Shown here one piece after another: positions 31,920 to 40,381 of a stretch of DNA of 53,789 bases (the stretch's first letter is position 1; every line of letters starts with the position of its first letter). The DNA is from Paracoccaceae bacterium (lineage in GTDB: Bacteria; Pseudomonadota; Alphaproteobacteria; Rhodobacterales; Rhodobacteraceae). The translations under genes and the position numbers were made by a program. A model generated the notes under the pieces. It was not told the DNA's origin and searched no databases. It was given only the letters and a program-made list of their open reading frames with translations. The stretch covers positions 1 to 53,789 of the forward strand of contig QWDA01000016.1 of the NCBI GenBank assembly GCA_003605175.1, written 5' to 3'.

Positions 31920-32969
31920 TCAGTGCGGCATGACCGGCAGCATGACCGGATCGTCGTCGCTGGTCAGGGTTTCGAGGAAGGCGACGACGTCGGCGACCTC
32001 CGTGTCGTCGAGCCCGAGCGGATGGATGAACTCGGAACGGCTCGGCCGCTCGACGCCGCCTTCGTTGTAGTGCTCGACCACGTCGGTAAGCGTCGCCAGC
32101 CGACCATCGTGCATATATGGTGAGCGACGGTCCACGTTGCGCAATCCCGGCGTCTTGAACGCGTATTCGACGCTTGCTATTCCGGACAGGATCGCGCCGC
32201 GGCCGAGGTCGTCGTCGTCGAGCCCGATATCGTAGAAGCCGTCATCGGTGAACCTCCAGCCCTCGTGGCAACTGGAGCATTCTGCCTTGCCGACGAAAAG
32301 CTGGAAGCCGCGCTTCGCGCTGTCGGAGATGGCATCCTCGTTGCCTTCGACCCAGACGTCGAACGGCGCCATGCCCGAGACGATGGTCCGCTCGTACTGC
32401 GCGATCGCCATGCCGACCCGCTCCGGCGTCACCGTGGGGTCGCCAAACGCCTCGGCGAACATCTCACGGTACCCCTCGATGCCCCCGACGATCTCGACCA
32501 GACGGTCGAGCGGCATGTTCATTTCGGCCTCCGAGGCGAGCGGGCCAAGGGCTTGCTGCTCCAAACTCTCGGCGCGACCGTCCCACATCAGCGGCTCAGC
32601 CCAGGCCAGATTGATGATCGTGGGGCTGCGGCGGCCAAGCATCGCGAGGTTGTCGCCGCGCCCCACCGGTAGTCCGTCGCCCCAGGCGAAGGCCGGGTTG
32701 TGGCAGGAGGCGCAGGATTGCGCCCCGGTGCGCGAGAGCCTGGTGTCGAAGAACAAAGTATGGCCCAGCCTGATCCGCGCGTCGTTGGGTTCGTTGTCCT
32801 CTGGGTAGTCGATTTCGGTATCCCGGCGGAACGACTCTCGCTGCGCGTCCAGCCATCCCGGCGACTCGCGCAAGGCGGCTACGGGTATCGCTTCCGAACC
32901 TGCCCAGGCGGCCGGCAGTGATGGCACCGCGGCGCATGCCACCAGGACGATCGCAAGACTTCTACTCAT
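31920..32969 (-). CDS. Di-haem cytochrome c peroxidase / MauG-family protein
   Basis: 349 residues from ATG 32969, where the signal peptide (SRSLAIVLVACAAVPSLPAA) begins; the open frame to 33029 adds a leader of no use. Two c-type haem sites, CASCH at 86-90 and CSSCH at 231-235, lie in the CCP_MauG domain, with RLGHTLFFDTRLSRTGAQSC, LMWDGRAESLEQQALGPL, RNVDRRSPYMHDGR and EFIHPLGL blocks. Periplasmic; it reduces peroxide or oxidises a protein or small substrate using electrons from carriers such as the cupredoxins encoded next. First gene of the four-gene minus-strand operon. Confidence 0.9.
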   Translation of the reverse strand: MSRSLAIVLVACAAVPSLPAAWAGSEAIPVAALRESPGWLDAQRESFRRDTEIDYPEDNEPNDARIRLGHTLFFDTRLSRTGAQSCASCHNPAFAWGDGLPVGRGDNLAMLGRRSPTIINLAWAEPLMWDGRAESLEQQALGPLASEAEMNMPLDRLVEIVGGIEGYREMFAEAFGDPTVTPERVGMAIAQYERTIVSGMAPFDVWVEGNEDAISDSAKRGFQLFVGKAECSSCHEGWRFTDDGFYDIGLDDDDLGRGAILSGIASVEYAFKTPGLRNVDRRSPYMHDGRLATLTDVVEHYNEGGVERPSRSEFIHPLGLDDTEVADVVAFLETLTSDDDPVMLPVMPH

Positions 32970-33184
32970 GGCATCGGCACTCCGGAGGACGAATTCCTCG
33001 CCGAGGTACTGGGCCAAAGGTTTTGACATGGCGTTAAGGGCGACAGGTCGTCTCGATCAAATCGCCTTCAACCCAAGCTGCTCCATTCCGATCCCGGTTC
33101 ATGTCAACACACCCCGGAGGCGGGGCTCAACGCGCCGGCCTAGGATGCGGACTCATAATGTCTCAGCCAAAGGCGTGAGCATGT

Positions 33185-33775
33185 GATGAGGAGGGCAACA
33201 GGACGGCCTCGCACCTCTCGGCGCTCTACGCCTCCAACGCGCACAACCAGTTGCTGGAGGACGACGACTACACCTACGCCTACGACACCAAGGGCAACCG
33301 GGTGTCCCGGACCTCGAAGGCGACGGGAGACGTCGAAACCTATAGCTACGACAGCCAGAACCGCTTGGTGGGGTATGCGAGCCCGACGACGACGGCGAGC
33401 TACGCCTACGATGCCTTGGAGCGGCGGATTGCGAAAACGGTGGCCAGCACTGTCACGGCCTACATCTACGACACGTCCAAGGACGGCCCGTTGGCCTTTG
33501 ACGATATCGTTGAGGAATGGGACACGACCGATCCCACGCTCCCGGTCCTGACCCGGCGCTGGCAGCACTCGCCGAGCGTCGATGAGCCGGTCGGCTTCGA
33601 GGACTATCCATCGAGTTCCGGTGCTGGCAGCGGCTTGGAGCGAGCCATGTTCGCCGACCGGCAGGGGTCGATCCTTTGGGTGACGGAGCCCGCCTCGGGA
33701 GAGGTTGTTGCCGGGTACGAGTATGACGGGTATGGGGTGATCACGCAGACGGCGGGTTCGTTGGTGCAGCCGATG
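33185..33775 (+). pseudogene. Orphan Rhs/YD-repeat fragment
   Basis: The frame has no true start. It shows YD repeats YAYDTKGNRVSRTSKATGDV, YSYDSQNRLVGY and YAYDALERRIAKTV, then the Rhs core boundary FADRQGSILWVTEPASGEVV and GYEYDGYGVI. It is cut at 33776 by the left end of an IS903-like element. Both the large N-terminal shell and the C-terminal toxin are absent, and nothing Rhs-like lies right of the IS, so it is a leftover of a polymorphic-toxin-type gene. Confidence 0.85.
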
Positions 33776-34825
33776 GGCTCTGTTGCACAAATCCCGTGAG
33801 GGATTCATGTCGTGAATCCAGAGTGGTAGCTGGGATGCATGAGCAGACCCACATCCCCAACCTACAGGACCAGGAACTGGCCGGCCTACAATGAAGCGCT
33901 CAAGCGCCGTGGCTCGCTGACGATCTGGTTCGACCCCGAGATCAACTGGGATGCTGTGCCGAACGGCAAGCGCGGCCGCCAGCAGACCTACAGCGATGCC
34001 GCCATCCAGACGTGCCTTACGATGAAGGTGCTGTTCGGCATGGCGCTCCGGCAGACGAACGGGTTCGTCGAGAGCCTGCTGCGGCTGGTTGGCCACGACT
34101 GGACGGTGCCTGACTTCAGCACCCTGTCCCGGCGCGAGAAGACCCTGGCCGTGAACATCCCGTATCGCGGCTCCGAGGGGCCGCTGCACCTGCTCATCGA
34201 CAGCACCGGGATCAAGGTCGAAGGTGAAGGCGAATGGCACGCCCGCAAGCATGGTGGCCCAAAACGGCGGGTCTGGCGCAAGATACACCTCGGGATCGAC
34301 GAGGAAACGTTGGAGATCCGGGCTGTCGAGATTACCGGGAGTCACGTCGGCGATGCGCCAGTGCTGCCCGATCTTCTTAGTCAGATCCCAGAGAACCAGG
34401 AGATCGGCAGCGTCACGGCAGATGGCGCCTACGACACGCGCAAGTGCCACGATGCGATTGCAGATCGCGGTGCCCATGCCGTCATCCCGCCCCGAAAGAA
34501 CGCGAAGCCCTGGAAGACCATCACCGCTGGAGCCGTGGCGCGCAATGAGGCCCTGCGGGCATCCAAATACCTCGGCCGCGCCCTGTGGAGACGATGGATT
34601 GGATACCACCGTCGGAGCCGCGTCGAGACGAAGATGCACTGCGTGAAACTTCTGGGCCAGCGGCTCATGGCAAGAGACTTCGACCGTCAGGTCGCCGAGC
34701 TCCAAGTCCGCATCGCCGTCCTGAACGGCTACACCGCGCTCGGCATCCCGATCACCGAAGCTGTAGGGTAGGTCCGTCCGGGGAAGGGGTAACCTCGCCC
34801 ATCACCTGATTTGTGCAACAGAGCC
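33776..34825 (+). mobile_element. Intact IS5-family (IS903-like) insertion sequence, 1050 bp
   Basis: Terminal inverted repeats are perfect over 18 bp: GGCTCTGTTGCACAAATC at 33776-33793 and its complement at 34808-34825, much like the known IS903 end. It encloses one transposase gene. IS903-group elements make 9-bp target duplications, but the flanks here (CAGCCGATG left, GCTAGCATG right) do not match, implying rearrangement after insertion. Confidence 0.92.
33839..34771 (+). CDS. IS5-family (IS903-like) transposase
   Basis: 310 residues, apparently complete. The N-terminus TYRTRNWPAYNEALKRRGSL leads into a DDE domain: LLIDSTGIKVEGEGEW (first Asp), SVTADGAYDTRKCHDAI (second Asp) and RSRVETKMHCVKLLGQRLMA (Glu), with spacing normal for IS5. 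It catalyses cut-and-paste transposition of the surrounding IS. A truncated relative lies at 13384-13653. Confidence 0.93.
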   Translation: MSRPTSPTYRTRNWPAYNEALKRRGSLTIWFDPEINWDAVPNGKRGRQQTYSDAAIQTCLTMKVLFGMALRQTNGFVESLLRLVGHDWTVPDFSTLSRREKTLAVNIPYRGSEGPLHLLIDSTGIKVEGEGEWHARKHGGPKRRVWRKIHLGIDEETLEIRAVEITGSHVGDAPVLPDLLSQIPENQEIGSVTADGAYDTRKCHDAIADRGAHAVIPPRKNAKPWKTITAGAVARNEALRASKYLGRALWRRWIGYHRRSRVETKMHCVKLLGQRLMARDFDRQVAELQVRIAVLNGYTALGIPITEAVG

Positions 34826-35152
34826 GCTAGCATGAAACACTGGCATGCTTCGACTTTTTCAGGTGCCGTCTCCCGACCGCACGCGACGATCGGTCCGGCT
34901 TCGCACACCGGTTGCGGACCGGAACTGGACCACGAGCGGGCTCAAAATGCGCTCGGCGGCCATCTCCTCCCGGTCCTGAAGGAAATGTCCGCCGAAGCTC
35001 AGGTCGTATCGCGTCGGTCGATGTTGCGGGCGGGGATGATCCGGAAGCCTGTGGTGCGCCGCGCCTCTCGCCGATTGTGAACCGGATCACCGACCGGGCG
35101 GCCGCGAATCGCTAGGATCCCGGCATTCGACAACGACACAAGGGGAGGCCCC
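34826..35152. other. Intergenic stretch right of the IS
   Basis: About 325 bp with no recognisable gene; open frames on both strands lack ribosome binding sites and family features. AAGGGGAGG at 35140-35148 serves the small gene at 35153. Confidence 0.5.
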
Positions 35153-35404
35153 ATGGCCCATATCGCCACATTCAGAGTTCTCGTTCCCGCACAGAATGTA
35201 GGGATGCTCGTCAATGGCGCGCCGACGCCGGATCCGCAGCAGGCCTATGTCGGCAACGCCTCCGACATCCCGCAGAAGGGCGCGCGGCAGATCGGACAGG
35301 CGGTCGTCTATGGCGGTGTCGAGGCCGGTGGCACGGTGCGCGGCTGCACCTACATGACCCCGCATTTCCAGATTCCGGGCTTCGGCGAGATCACCTACAG
35401 TTGA
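35153..35404 (+). CDS. Small protein of unknown function (83 residues)
   Basis: ATG 35153 is preceded by a strong AAGGGGAGG. The product begins MAHIATFRVLVPAQNVGMLV and ends GCTYMTPHFQIPGFGEITYS. It has no signal peptide, no membrane segment and one cysteine. The strong ribosome site and even codon use argue for a real gene. No family recognised; it is followed 119 bp later by the MATE gene. Confidence 0.6.
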   Translation: MAHIATFRVLVPAQNVGMLVNGAPTPDPQQAYVGNASDIPQKGARQIGQAVVYGGVEAGGTVRGCTYMTPHFQIPGFGEITYS

Positions 35405-35523
35405 GCCCCCGGGTGGCCAGGCCCGTGCGTTGACCGCCCCCACGCATCAACCGTCGAGCAGCAACCGGCCGCGCCCGTCCCGAGGGATGGACGCGGCCCA
35501 CGCGCTGGGCTACTGCCCACGCC

Positions 35524-36888
35524 ATGGAGACAAGTGCGGACATCCGTCCTGCGCCCCGGGGCGGGGGGCAGGCGCGTGCGCTTCTGGCGCTGGGGTTGCC
35601 GCTGATCGGCAGCAACCTGGCGCAGATCGCGATCCACATCACCGATACGGTGATGGTGGGCTGGTACGACGTGACCGCGCTTGCCGGGATGACGGTGGCC
35701 GGCTCGCTGTTCTTCGTGCTGTTCCTTCTGGGCTCCGGGTTCGCCTGGGCGGTGATGCCGCTGGCCGCCGCCGCCGCCGGGACGGCGGACGACGCGCAGG
35801 TGCGGCGGGTGACGCGGATGGGGATCTGGCTGTCGCTCGGCTTCGCGGTGCTGGCGACGCCGCCGCTGATCCGCTCGGAGCCGCTTCTCCTGGCGCTCGG
35901 GCAGGAGCCGGAGGTGGCGCGGCAGGGCGGGCTCTATCTGGGCATCGCGGGGTTCGGGATGGCGCCGGCGCTCCTGATCATGGCGCTGCGGAGCTATCTC
36001 ACCGCGCTCGAGCGGGCCCGGATCGTGCTGATCGTGACGCTGGGCGGCGCGGCGCTGAACGCGGTTCTGAACTATGCGCTGATCTTCGGCCATTGGGGCG
36101 CGCCGGAGATGGGCGTGCGCGGCGCGGCGATCGCGTCCCTGACGCTGCATCTGGCGGGGGCGCTGTGGCTGGCGCTCTATGCCGCCTGGCGGACGCCCGA
36201 GTACCAGCTGTTCCGCAATCCGCACCGGCCCGACGGGGAGGCGCTCCGGCGGGTGTTCCGGCTGGGCGTGCCGATCGGGCTCACGAGCCTCGCCGAGGTC
36301 GGGCTGTTCGCGGCGGCCTCGATCATGATGGGCTGGGTCGGGACGGTGCCGCTCGCGGCGCACGGGATCGCGCTCGAGATCGCCTCGGTGACCTTCATGG
36401 TGCATCTGGGGCTGAGCCAGGCGGTCACGGTGCGGGCGGGTCAGGCGCATGGGCGCGGCGATACCGACGAGCTGCGGCGGGTGGCGGCGACGGCGCTGGT
36501 GCTCTCGATGGCGGCGGCGCTCGCGACGGTGGTCCTGTTCCTGGCGGTGCCGGATCTGATGCTGGGGCTTTTCGTGGCTCCGGACGATCCGGAGCGCCCG
36601 GCGATCCTCGCCATCGGCGCGGCGCTGCTCGCCGTGGCGGCGGTGTTCCAGGTGATGGACGCGACCCAGGTCATGACGCTCGGGATGCTGCGCGGGGTGC
36701 AGGACACGCGCGTGCCAATGCTGATCGCGGCGCTGTCCTATTGGGTCATCGGCGTGCCGGCGAGCTATGCCCTGGGCTTCTGGGCCGGTCTCGGCGGCAC
36801 CGGGATCTGGTGGGGGCTGGTGATCGGGCTCGCGCTGGCCGCGGCGCTGCTTTCGGCGCGGTTCTGGGGGGCGGTCGCGGGGCGCTGA
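35524..36888 (+). CDS. MATE-family multidrug/sodium-coupled exporter
   Basis: A 454-residue inner-membrane protein with about twelve hydrophobic segments. Family regions include LPLIGSNLAQIAIHITDTVM, GWYDVTALAGMTVAGSLFFV, GAALNAVLNYALIFGHWGAP, the repeat-2 counterpart RLGVPIGLTSLAEVGLFAAA and MTLGMLRGVQDTRVPMLIAA. It resembles NorM/MatE proteins that export cationic drugs by ion antiport. It is of normal length with no truncation. It is convergent with ptsP; the 154-bp gap holds a GC hairpin near 36930-36946 (CGGCGCC-ttc-GGCGCCG). Confidence 0.9.
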   Translation: METSADIRPAPRGGGQARALLALGLPLIGSNLAQIAIHITDTVMVGWYDVTALAGMTVAGSLFFVLFLLGSGFAWAVMPLAAAAAGTADDAQVRRVTRMGIWLSLGFAVLATPPLIRSEPLLLALGQEPEVARQGGLYLGIAGFGMAPALLIMALRSYLTALERARIVLIVTLGGAALNAVLNYALIFGHWGAPEMGVRGAAIASLTLHLAGALWLALYAAWRTPEYQLFRNPHRPDGEALRRVFRLGVPIGLTSLAEVGLFAAASIMMGWVGTVPLAAHGIALEIASVTFMVHLGLSQAVTVRAGQAHGRGDTDELRRVAATALVLSMAAALATVVLFLAVPDLMLGLFVAPDDPERPAILAIGAALLAVAAVFQVMDATQVMTLGMLRGVQDTRVPMLIAALSYWVIGVPASYALGFWAGLGGTGIWWGLVIGLALAAALLSARFWGAVAGR

Positions 36889-37042
36889 GGCGGGACGCGT
36901 TCGCGGACCGTTTCAACGACGCGCTCGCCCGGCGCCTTCGGCGCCGTTCGGGCGGGGGCAATCAGGACGGCGCCGGCTGGCCAAGAGCGGGCGCTTGCGA
37001 GTCGGCGGAGCCTTGTCCCGCGCGCGTCTTCCCCGGGAATCC

Positions 37043-39286
37043 CTAGCGCTGGGTCCGGAGCCAGTCCATGATCGGGACGCGGACCGATTGCGCACCGGCG
37101 GCGCGGGCCTCTTCGATCACCGCGCGGGCCTCGTCGAGATTGACCCGGCGGAGCAGCGATTTCACCGGGCCGATGGAGGCGGGCCGCATCGAGAGCGAGC
37201 GGAGGCCCATGGCGGCGAAGCACATCGCCTCGACCGGCCGGCCGGCATCCTCGCCGCAATAGCTGACCCGGGTCTGGGTCTCGTCGCAGCGCTGGATGAT
37301 ATGTTCGAGGAAGGACAGGAACGAGATGTTCAGCACGTCGTAGCGCCGGCGCACGCGTTCGTTCTCGCGGTCGGCGGCGAAGAAGAACTGCTTCAGATCG
37401 TTGCCGCCGATCGAGATGAAGTCGCAGGATTCGAAGAACTGCCGCGGCGCGAAGGCGAGCGACGGGGTTTCCAGCATCGCGCCGATCTCGACGATCGAGG
37501 GCAGCGGGTGGCCGAGCGCGTTTTCCCGGTCGAGCTCGTCGAGGAGATGCTGGCGGGCGGCGCGGAATTCCTCGAACTGCGCGACGAAGGGGAACATCAC
37601 GGTGAGCGGGCGGCCGTCCGCGGCGCGGATCAGCGCCTGGAGCTGCATCCGCATCACGCCGGGCTTGTCGAGGCCGACGCGGATCGCGCGCCAGCCGAGC
37701 GCCGGGTTCGGCTCCTCCTCGCGCTTCATGTAGGGCAGCACCTTGTCGGAGCCGATATCGAGGGTGCGGAACACCACGCGCTTGCCCTTGGCCGAATCCA
37801 TCACCCGCTTGTAGACCGCCGCCAGCTCGCCACGCTTCGGCACCGAGGCGCGGACCAGGAACTGCAGCTCGGTGCGGAACAGGCCGACGCCCTCGGCGCC
37901 GGAGGGCTCGAGCGAGGGCAGGTCGGCCAGGAGCCCGGCATTCATGGTGAGCTCCACCCGTTTGCCGCAGCGCGATTCCGCCGGCTTGTCGCGCAGGTCG
38001 GCATAGCGTTTCTGCGCCTCGGCCTGCATCGCGAACTTGTCGCGGAAGGCCGAGACGACATTGTCGTCGGGGCGGAGATGCACCAGGCCCTGGTCGCCAT
38101 CGACCATGATGTGGTCACCGTTCAGCGCCTCGGTGGTGATCTTGCCGGCATGGATGACGAGCGGGATCGCCCAGGCGCGGGCGACGATGGCGGCATGGGA
38201 GCCGACCGAGCCCTGTTCCAGCACGATGCCCTTGAGCTTGCGGCCGTATTCGAGGAGCTCGCCCGGGCCGATGCTGCGGGCGACGAGGATCGGGTCTTCG
38301 GGCATCTCGGCGCCGGTATCGCTGCCCTGGCCGGTCAGGATGCGCAGGAGCCGGTTCGACAGGTCGTCGAGATCCGCGAGCCGCTCGCGCAGATAGGCGT
38401 CGGGGACCTCTTCCATCCGGGCGCGGGCGGCGGATTGCTCCTTTTCCACGGCCGCCTCGGCGGAGAGCCCGCGGGAGATGTCCTCCTCCATGCGCCGCAG
38501 CCAGGAGCGCGAATTGGCGAACATGCGGTAGGCCTCGAGCACATCGCGGTGGTCCTTGTCCGCCATCTCGGCCTGGCTGAGCATGTCGTCGACCGAGAGC
38601 CGCAGCGCCTCGACCGCCTCGAAGAGGCGCCGCTTTTCGGCGTCGGGGTCCTCGGCGATCGGGTTGGTTACCGTGACGCGGGGCTCGTGCAGCCAGACAT
38701 GGCCCTCGGCCACGCCCTCCTGGCCGGTGCCGCCGCGGAACAGGGCGGGATTCTTGTGCCGCGCGGCCATCGCCGCGCCCTCGCCGACGAAGGCGCCGAG
38801 TTCGGTCATCTCGGCGAGCACCATCGCCACCACCTCGAGCGCGTAGACCTCGTCGTCGGAATAGCCGCGCTTGGTCTTCGACTGCACGACAAGCACGCCG
38901 AGCTTCTCGCCGAGCCGCCGGATCGGCACGCCGAGGAAGGAGGAATAGATCTCCTCGCCGGTCTCGGGCATGAAGCGGAAGCCTGGCTCGGAGGGGGCAT
39001 CGGCGGTATTGGCGATGCGGCCGGTCTTGGCGACCTTGCCGACCAGGCCCTCGCCCATCCGCATCCGGGTGACATGGACCGCCTCGGGATTCAGGCCCTC
39101 GGTGGCGCAGAGTTCCAGCGTGTCGGCATCGCGGAACAGGTAGATCGAGCAGACCTCGGTCTCCATCGAATGCGCGATCAGCTTGACGATGGAATCGAGT
39201 CGCGCCTGGCCGGCATTGGATTCCGCCATCACCTCGCGCAGGCGGCCCAGAAGCTTGCGGCTTTCCGTTTCGGTCGCTTCGGTCAT
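37043..39286 (-). CDS. ptsP: Phosphoenolpyruvate-protein phosphotransferase of the nitrogen PTS (EI-Ntr)
   Basis: 747 residues from the ATG at 39286 (MTEATETES); the longer frame to 39340 lacks support. Residues about 10-165 form a GAF sensor domain (SMETEVCSIYLFRDADTLEL, GEGLVGKVAKTGRIANTADA). The enzyme I part follows, with the phospho-histidine region VLEQGSVGSHAAIVARAWAI, the PEP-site blocks GVGLFRTELQFLVR and VFRTLDIGSDKVLPY, and GGNDLKQFFFAADR. It autophosphorylates from PEP and passes phosphate to NPr, linking nitrogen or redox state to regulation. Its closeness to lysC matches an arrangement common in Rhodobacterales. Confidence 0.93.
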   Translation of the reverse strand: MTEATETESRKLLGRLREVMAESNAGQARLDSIVKLIAHSMETEVCSIYLFRDADTLELCATEGLNPEAVHVTRMRMGEGLVGKVAKTGRIANTADAPSEPGFRFMPETGEEIYSSFLGVPIRRLGEKLGVLVVQSKTKRGYSDDEVYALEVVAMVLAEMTELGAFVGEGAAMAARHKNPALFRGGTGQEGVAEGHVWLHEPRVTVTNPIAEDPDAEKRRLFEAVEALRLSVDDMLSQAEMADKDHRDVLEAYRMFANSRSWLRRMEEDISRGLSAEAAVEKEQSAARARMEEVPDAYLRERLADLDDLSNRLLRILTGQGSDTGAEMPEDPILVARSIGPGELLEYGRKLKGIVLEQGSVGSHAAIVARAWAIPLVIHAGKITTEALNGDHIMVDGDQGLVHLRPDDNVVSAFRDKFAMQAEAQKRYADLRDKPAESRCGKRVELTMNAGLLADLPSLEPSGAEGVGLFRTELQFLVRASVPKRGELAAVYKRVMDSAKGKRVVFRTLDIGSDKVLPYMKREEEPNPALGWRAIRVGLDKPGVMRMQLQALIRAADGRPLTVMFPFVAQFEEFRAARQHLLDELDRENALGHPLPSIVEIGAMLETPSLAFAPRQFFESCDFISIGGNDLKQFFFAADRENERVRRRYDVLNISFLSFLEHIIQRCDETQTRVSYCGEDAGRPVEAMCFAAMGLRSLSMRPASIGPVKSLLRRVNLDEARAVIEEARAAGAQSVRVPIMDWLRTQR

Positions 39287-39439
39287 TCTGTCCGCTCGTT
39301 CTCGTGGGCCGGATTTCCCGACGGCCTTGTTAGACCACAAGCGATGCTCAGGTGGAAACAGATTGTGGAAGCCGCATGTTAGGATCTGGGTAACGGATCG
39401 GCGCTAGGCCTCGGAGTTGAGCATCCAGGAGGACCCGAG

Positions 39440-40306
39440 ATGGAGATTTCGGCATCGGCTGGGCTGGCGGGCCTTCAGAGGCCGGCACCCAGGCTGGCCG
39501 AGGGGGCGGGTCAAGCGGGCACGGCGCCCGGCCAGCAAGCGAAGGAAGCGGTACGCACGGCCAGGGAGGCCGGGGCGGATCTGCCGGAGAACGCGCAGGG
39601 TGTCGCCTCGTCGGCGATTGCGCGGGGGGCGGAGCCGTCCTCGGTCTTCGCGGCGCTGGTGCCGCCGCCATCGGAGACGACGCCACCGGATCTGCCCGAT
39701 CCCTATCCGGACATCGTGCCTGCCGCGGAGGGCGAGGCGAGCGGTGTCGCGGCCCCGGGCGGATCCGAGACCATCGATGCGGTCAACGCGGCCTCGGCGG
39801 CGCGCGGCGAGGAGATCGACCAGGCGCGGAGCGCGGCGCAAGACGCGGCTCAGGCCGAGAAACTGGCCGACCGGCGCGCCGATTCCGCTGCGGCCGAGAA
39901 GGACGCCGTGGTCAGCGTCGCGGATGCGAACGACGCCGCGGAGACGCAGGAGGCGCGCGCCGAGGCGGGCGATCCGGATGCGCTGGCGGCGCGCGCGGCG
40001 GCCGAGCGCGAGGCGGCGCTCCTGTCGGCCGAACGCGCGACCGACACGCGGGAGAGCGAGATCCGCTTCGACATTCCCGGGCCGAACGCGCCCGCGGAAA
40101 CCGGGGCCTCCGCTCCGCCCCGCGAGACCGGCGCCGCGCGGGAGGCGGAACCGCCCGCCGAGCCGCTCGACGCGGCGCCGCCGAGTGCGGCGGATGGCGC
40201 GCGCGGGGTCGTGGCGCTTCGGAACGCGGCCGAGGCGGCCTATGCCGAGGCGGTGGAGGGGCTGCGCGCCCGCGCCCAGGGCGAGACGGCCGAACGGGTG
40301 CTGTAG
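39440..40306 (+). CDS. Alanine/glutamate-rich protein of unknown function
   Basis: 288 residues; AGGAGGACCCGAG precedes ATG 39440. The composition is extremely Ala/Glu/Pro/Asp-rich. The N-terminal half looks disordered, residues about 115-205 are predicted helical or coiled-coil-like (RGEEIDQARSAAQDAAQAEK, ADANDAAETQEARAEAGDPD), then comes a Pro-rich linker and a short helical end. No signal peptide or membrane segment. The strong ribosome site and a perfect terminator after it support a real gene. It splits the lysC-ptsP pair on the opposite strand. Function unknown. Confidence 0.7.
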   Translation: MEISASAGLAGLQRPAPRLAEGAGQAGTAPGQQAKEAVRTAREAGADLPENAQGVASSAIARGAEPSSVFAALVPPPSETTPPDLPDPYPDIVPAAEGEASGVAAPGGSETIDAVNAASAARGEEIDQARSAAQDAAQAEKLADRRADSAAAEKDAVVSVADANDAAETQEARAEAGDPDALAARAAAEREAALLSAERATDTRESEIRFDIPGPNAPAETGASAPPRETGAAREAEPPAEPLDAAPPSAADGARGVVALRNAAEAAYAEAVEGLRARAQGETAERVL

Positions 40307-40333
40307 GACGGCCTCCGGTGCCCGAAACGAAAG

Positions 40334-40359
40334 AGGCCGCTCATCGAGCGGCCTTTTTT
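40334..40359. terminator. Rho-independent terminator between the convergent Ala-rich gene and lysC
   Basis: AGGCCGCTC-atc-GAGCGGCCT (9-bp stem, 3-nt loop) followed by TTTTT. On the minus strand only AAAGA-type sequence precedes it, giving TCTTT after the stem, so it may work both ways. Confidence 0.85.
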
Positions 40360-40381
40360 CGTCGTCTGGCGCGCGGCCACG

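Noticed and set aside
31063-32969. Considered a methylamine-utilisation (mau) cluster because of MauG-like and amicyanin-like proteins
   Set aside because: No mauA/mauB dehydrogenase subunits or other mau genes nearby; a chemoreceptor follows instead.
36995-39382. 795-codon plus-strand open frame opposite ptsP
   Set aside because: Antisense shadow of a GC-rich gene: composition is His/Arg/Ala-rich nonsense without motifs, while the minus strand encodes complete PtsP.
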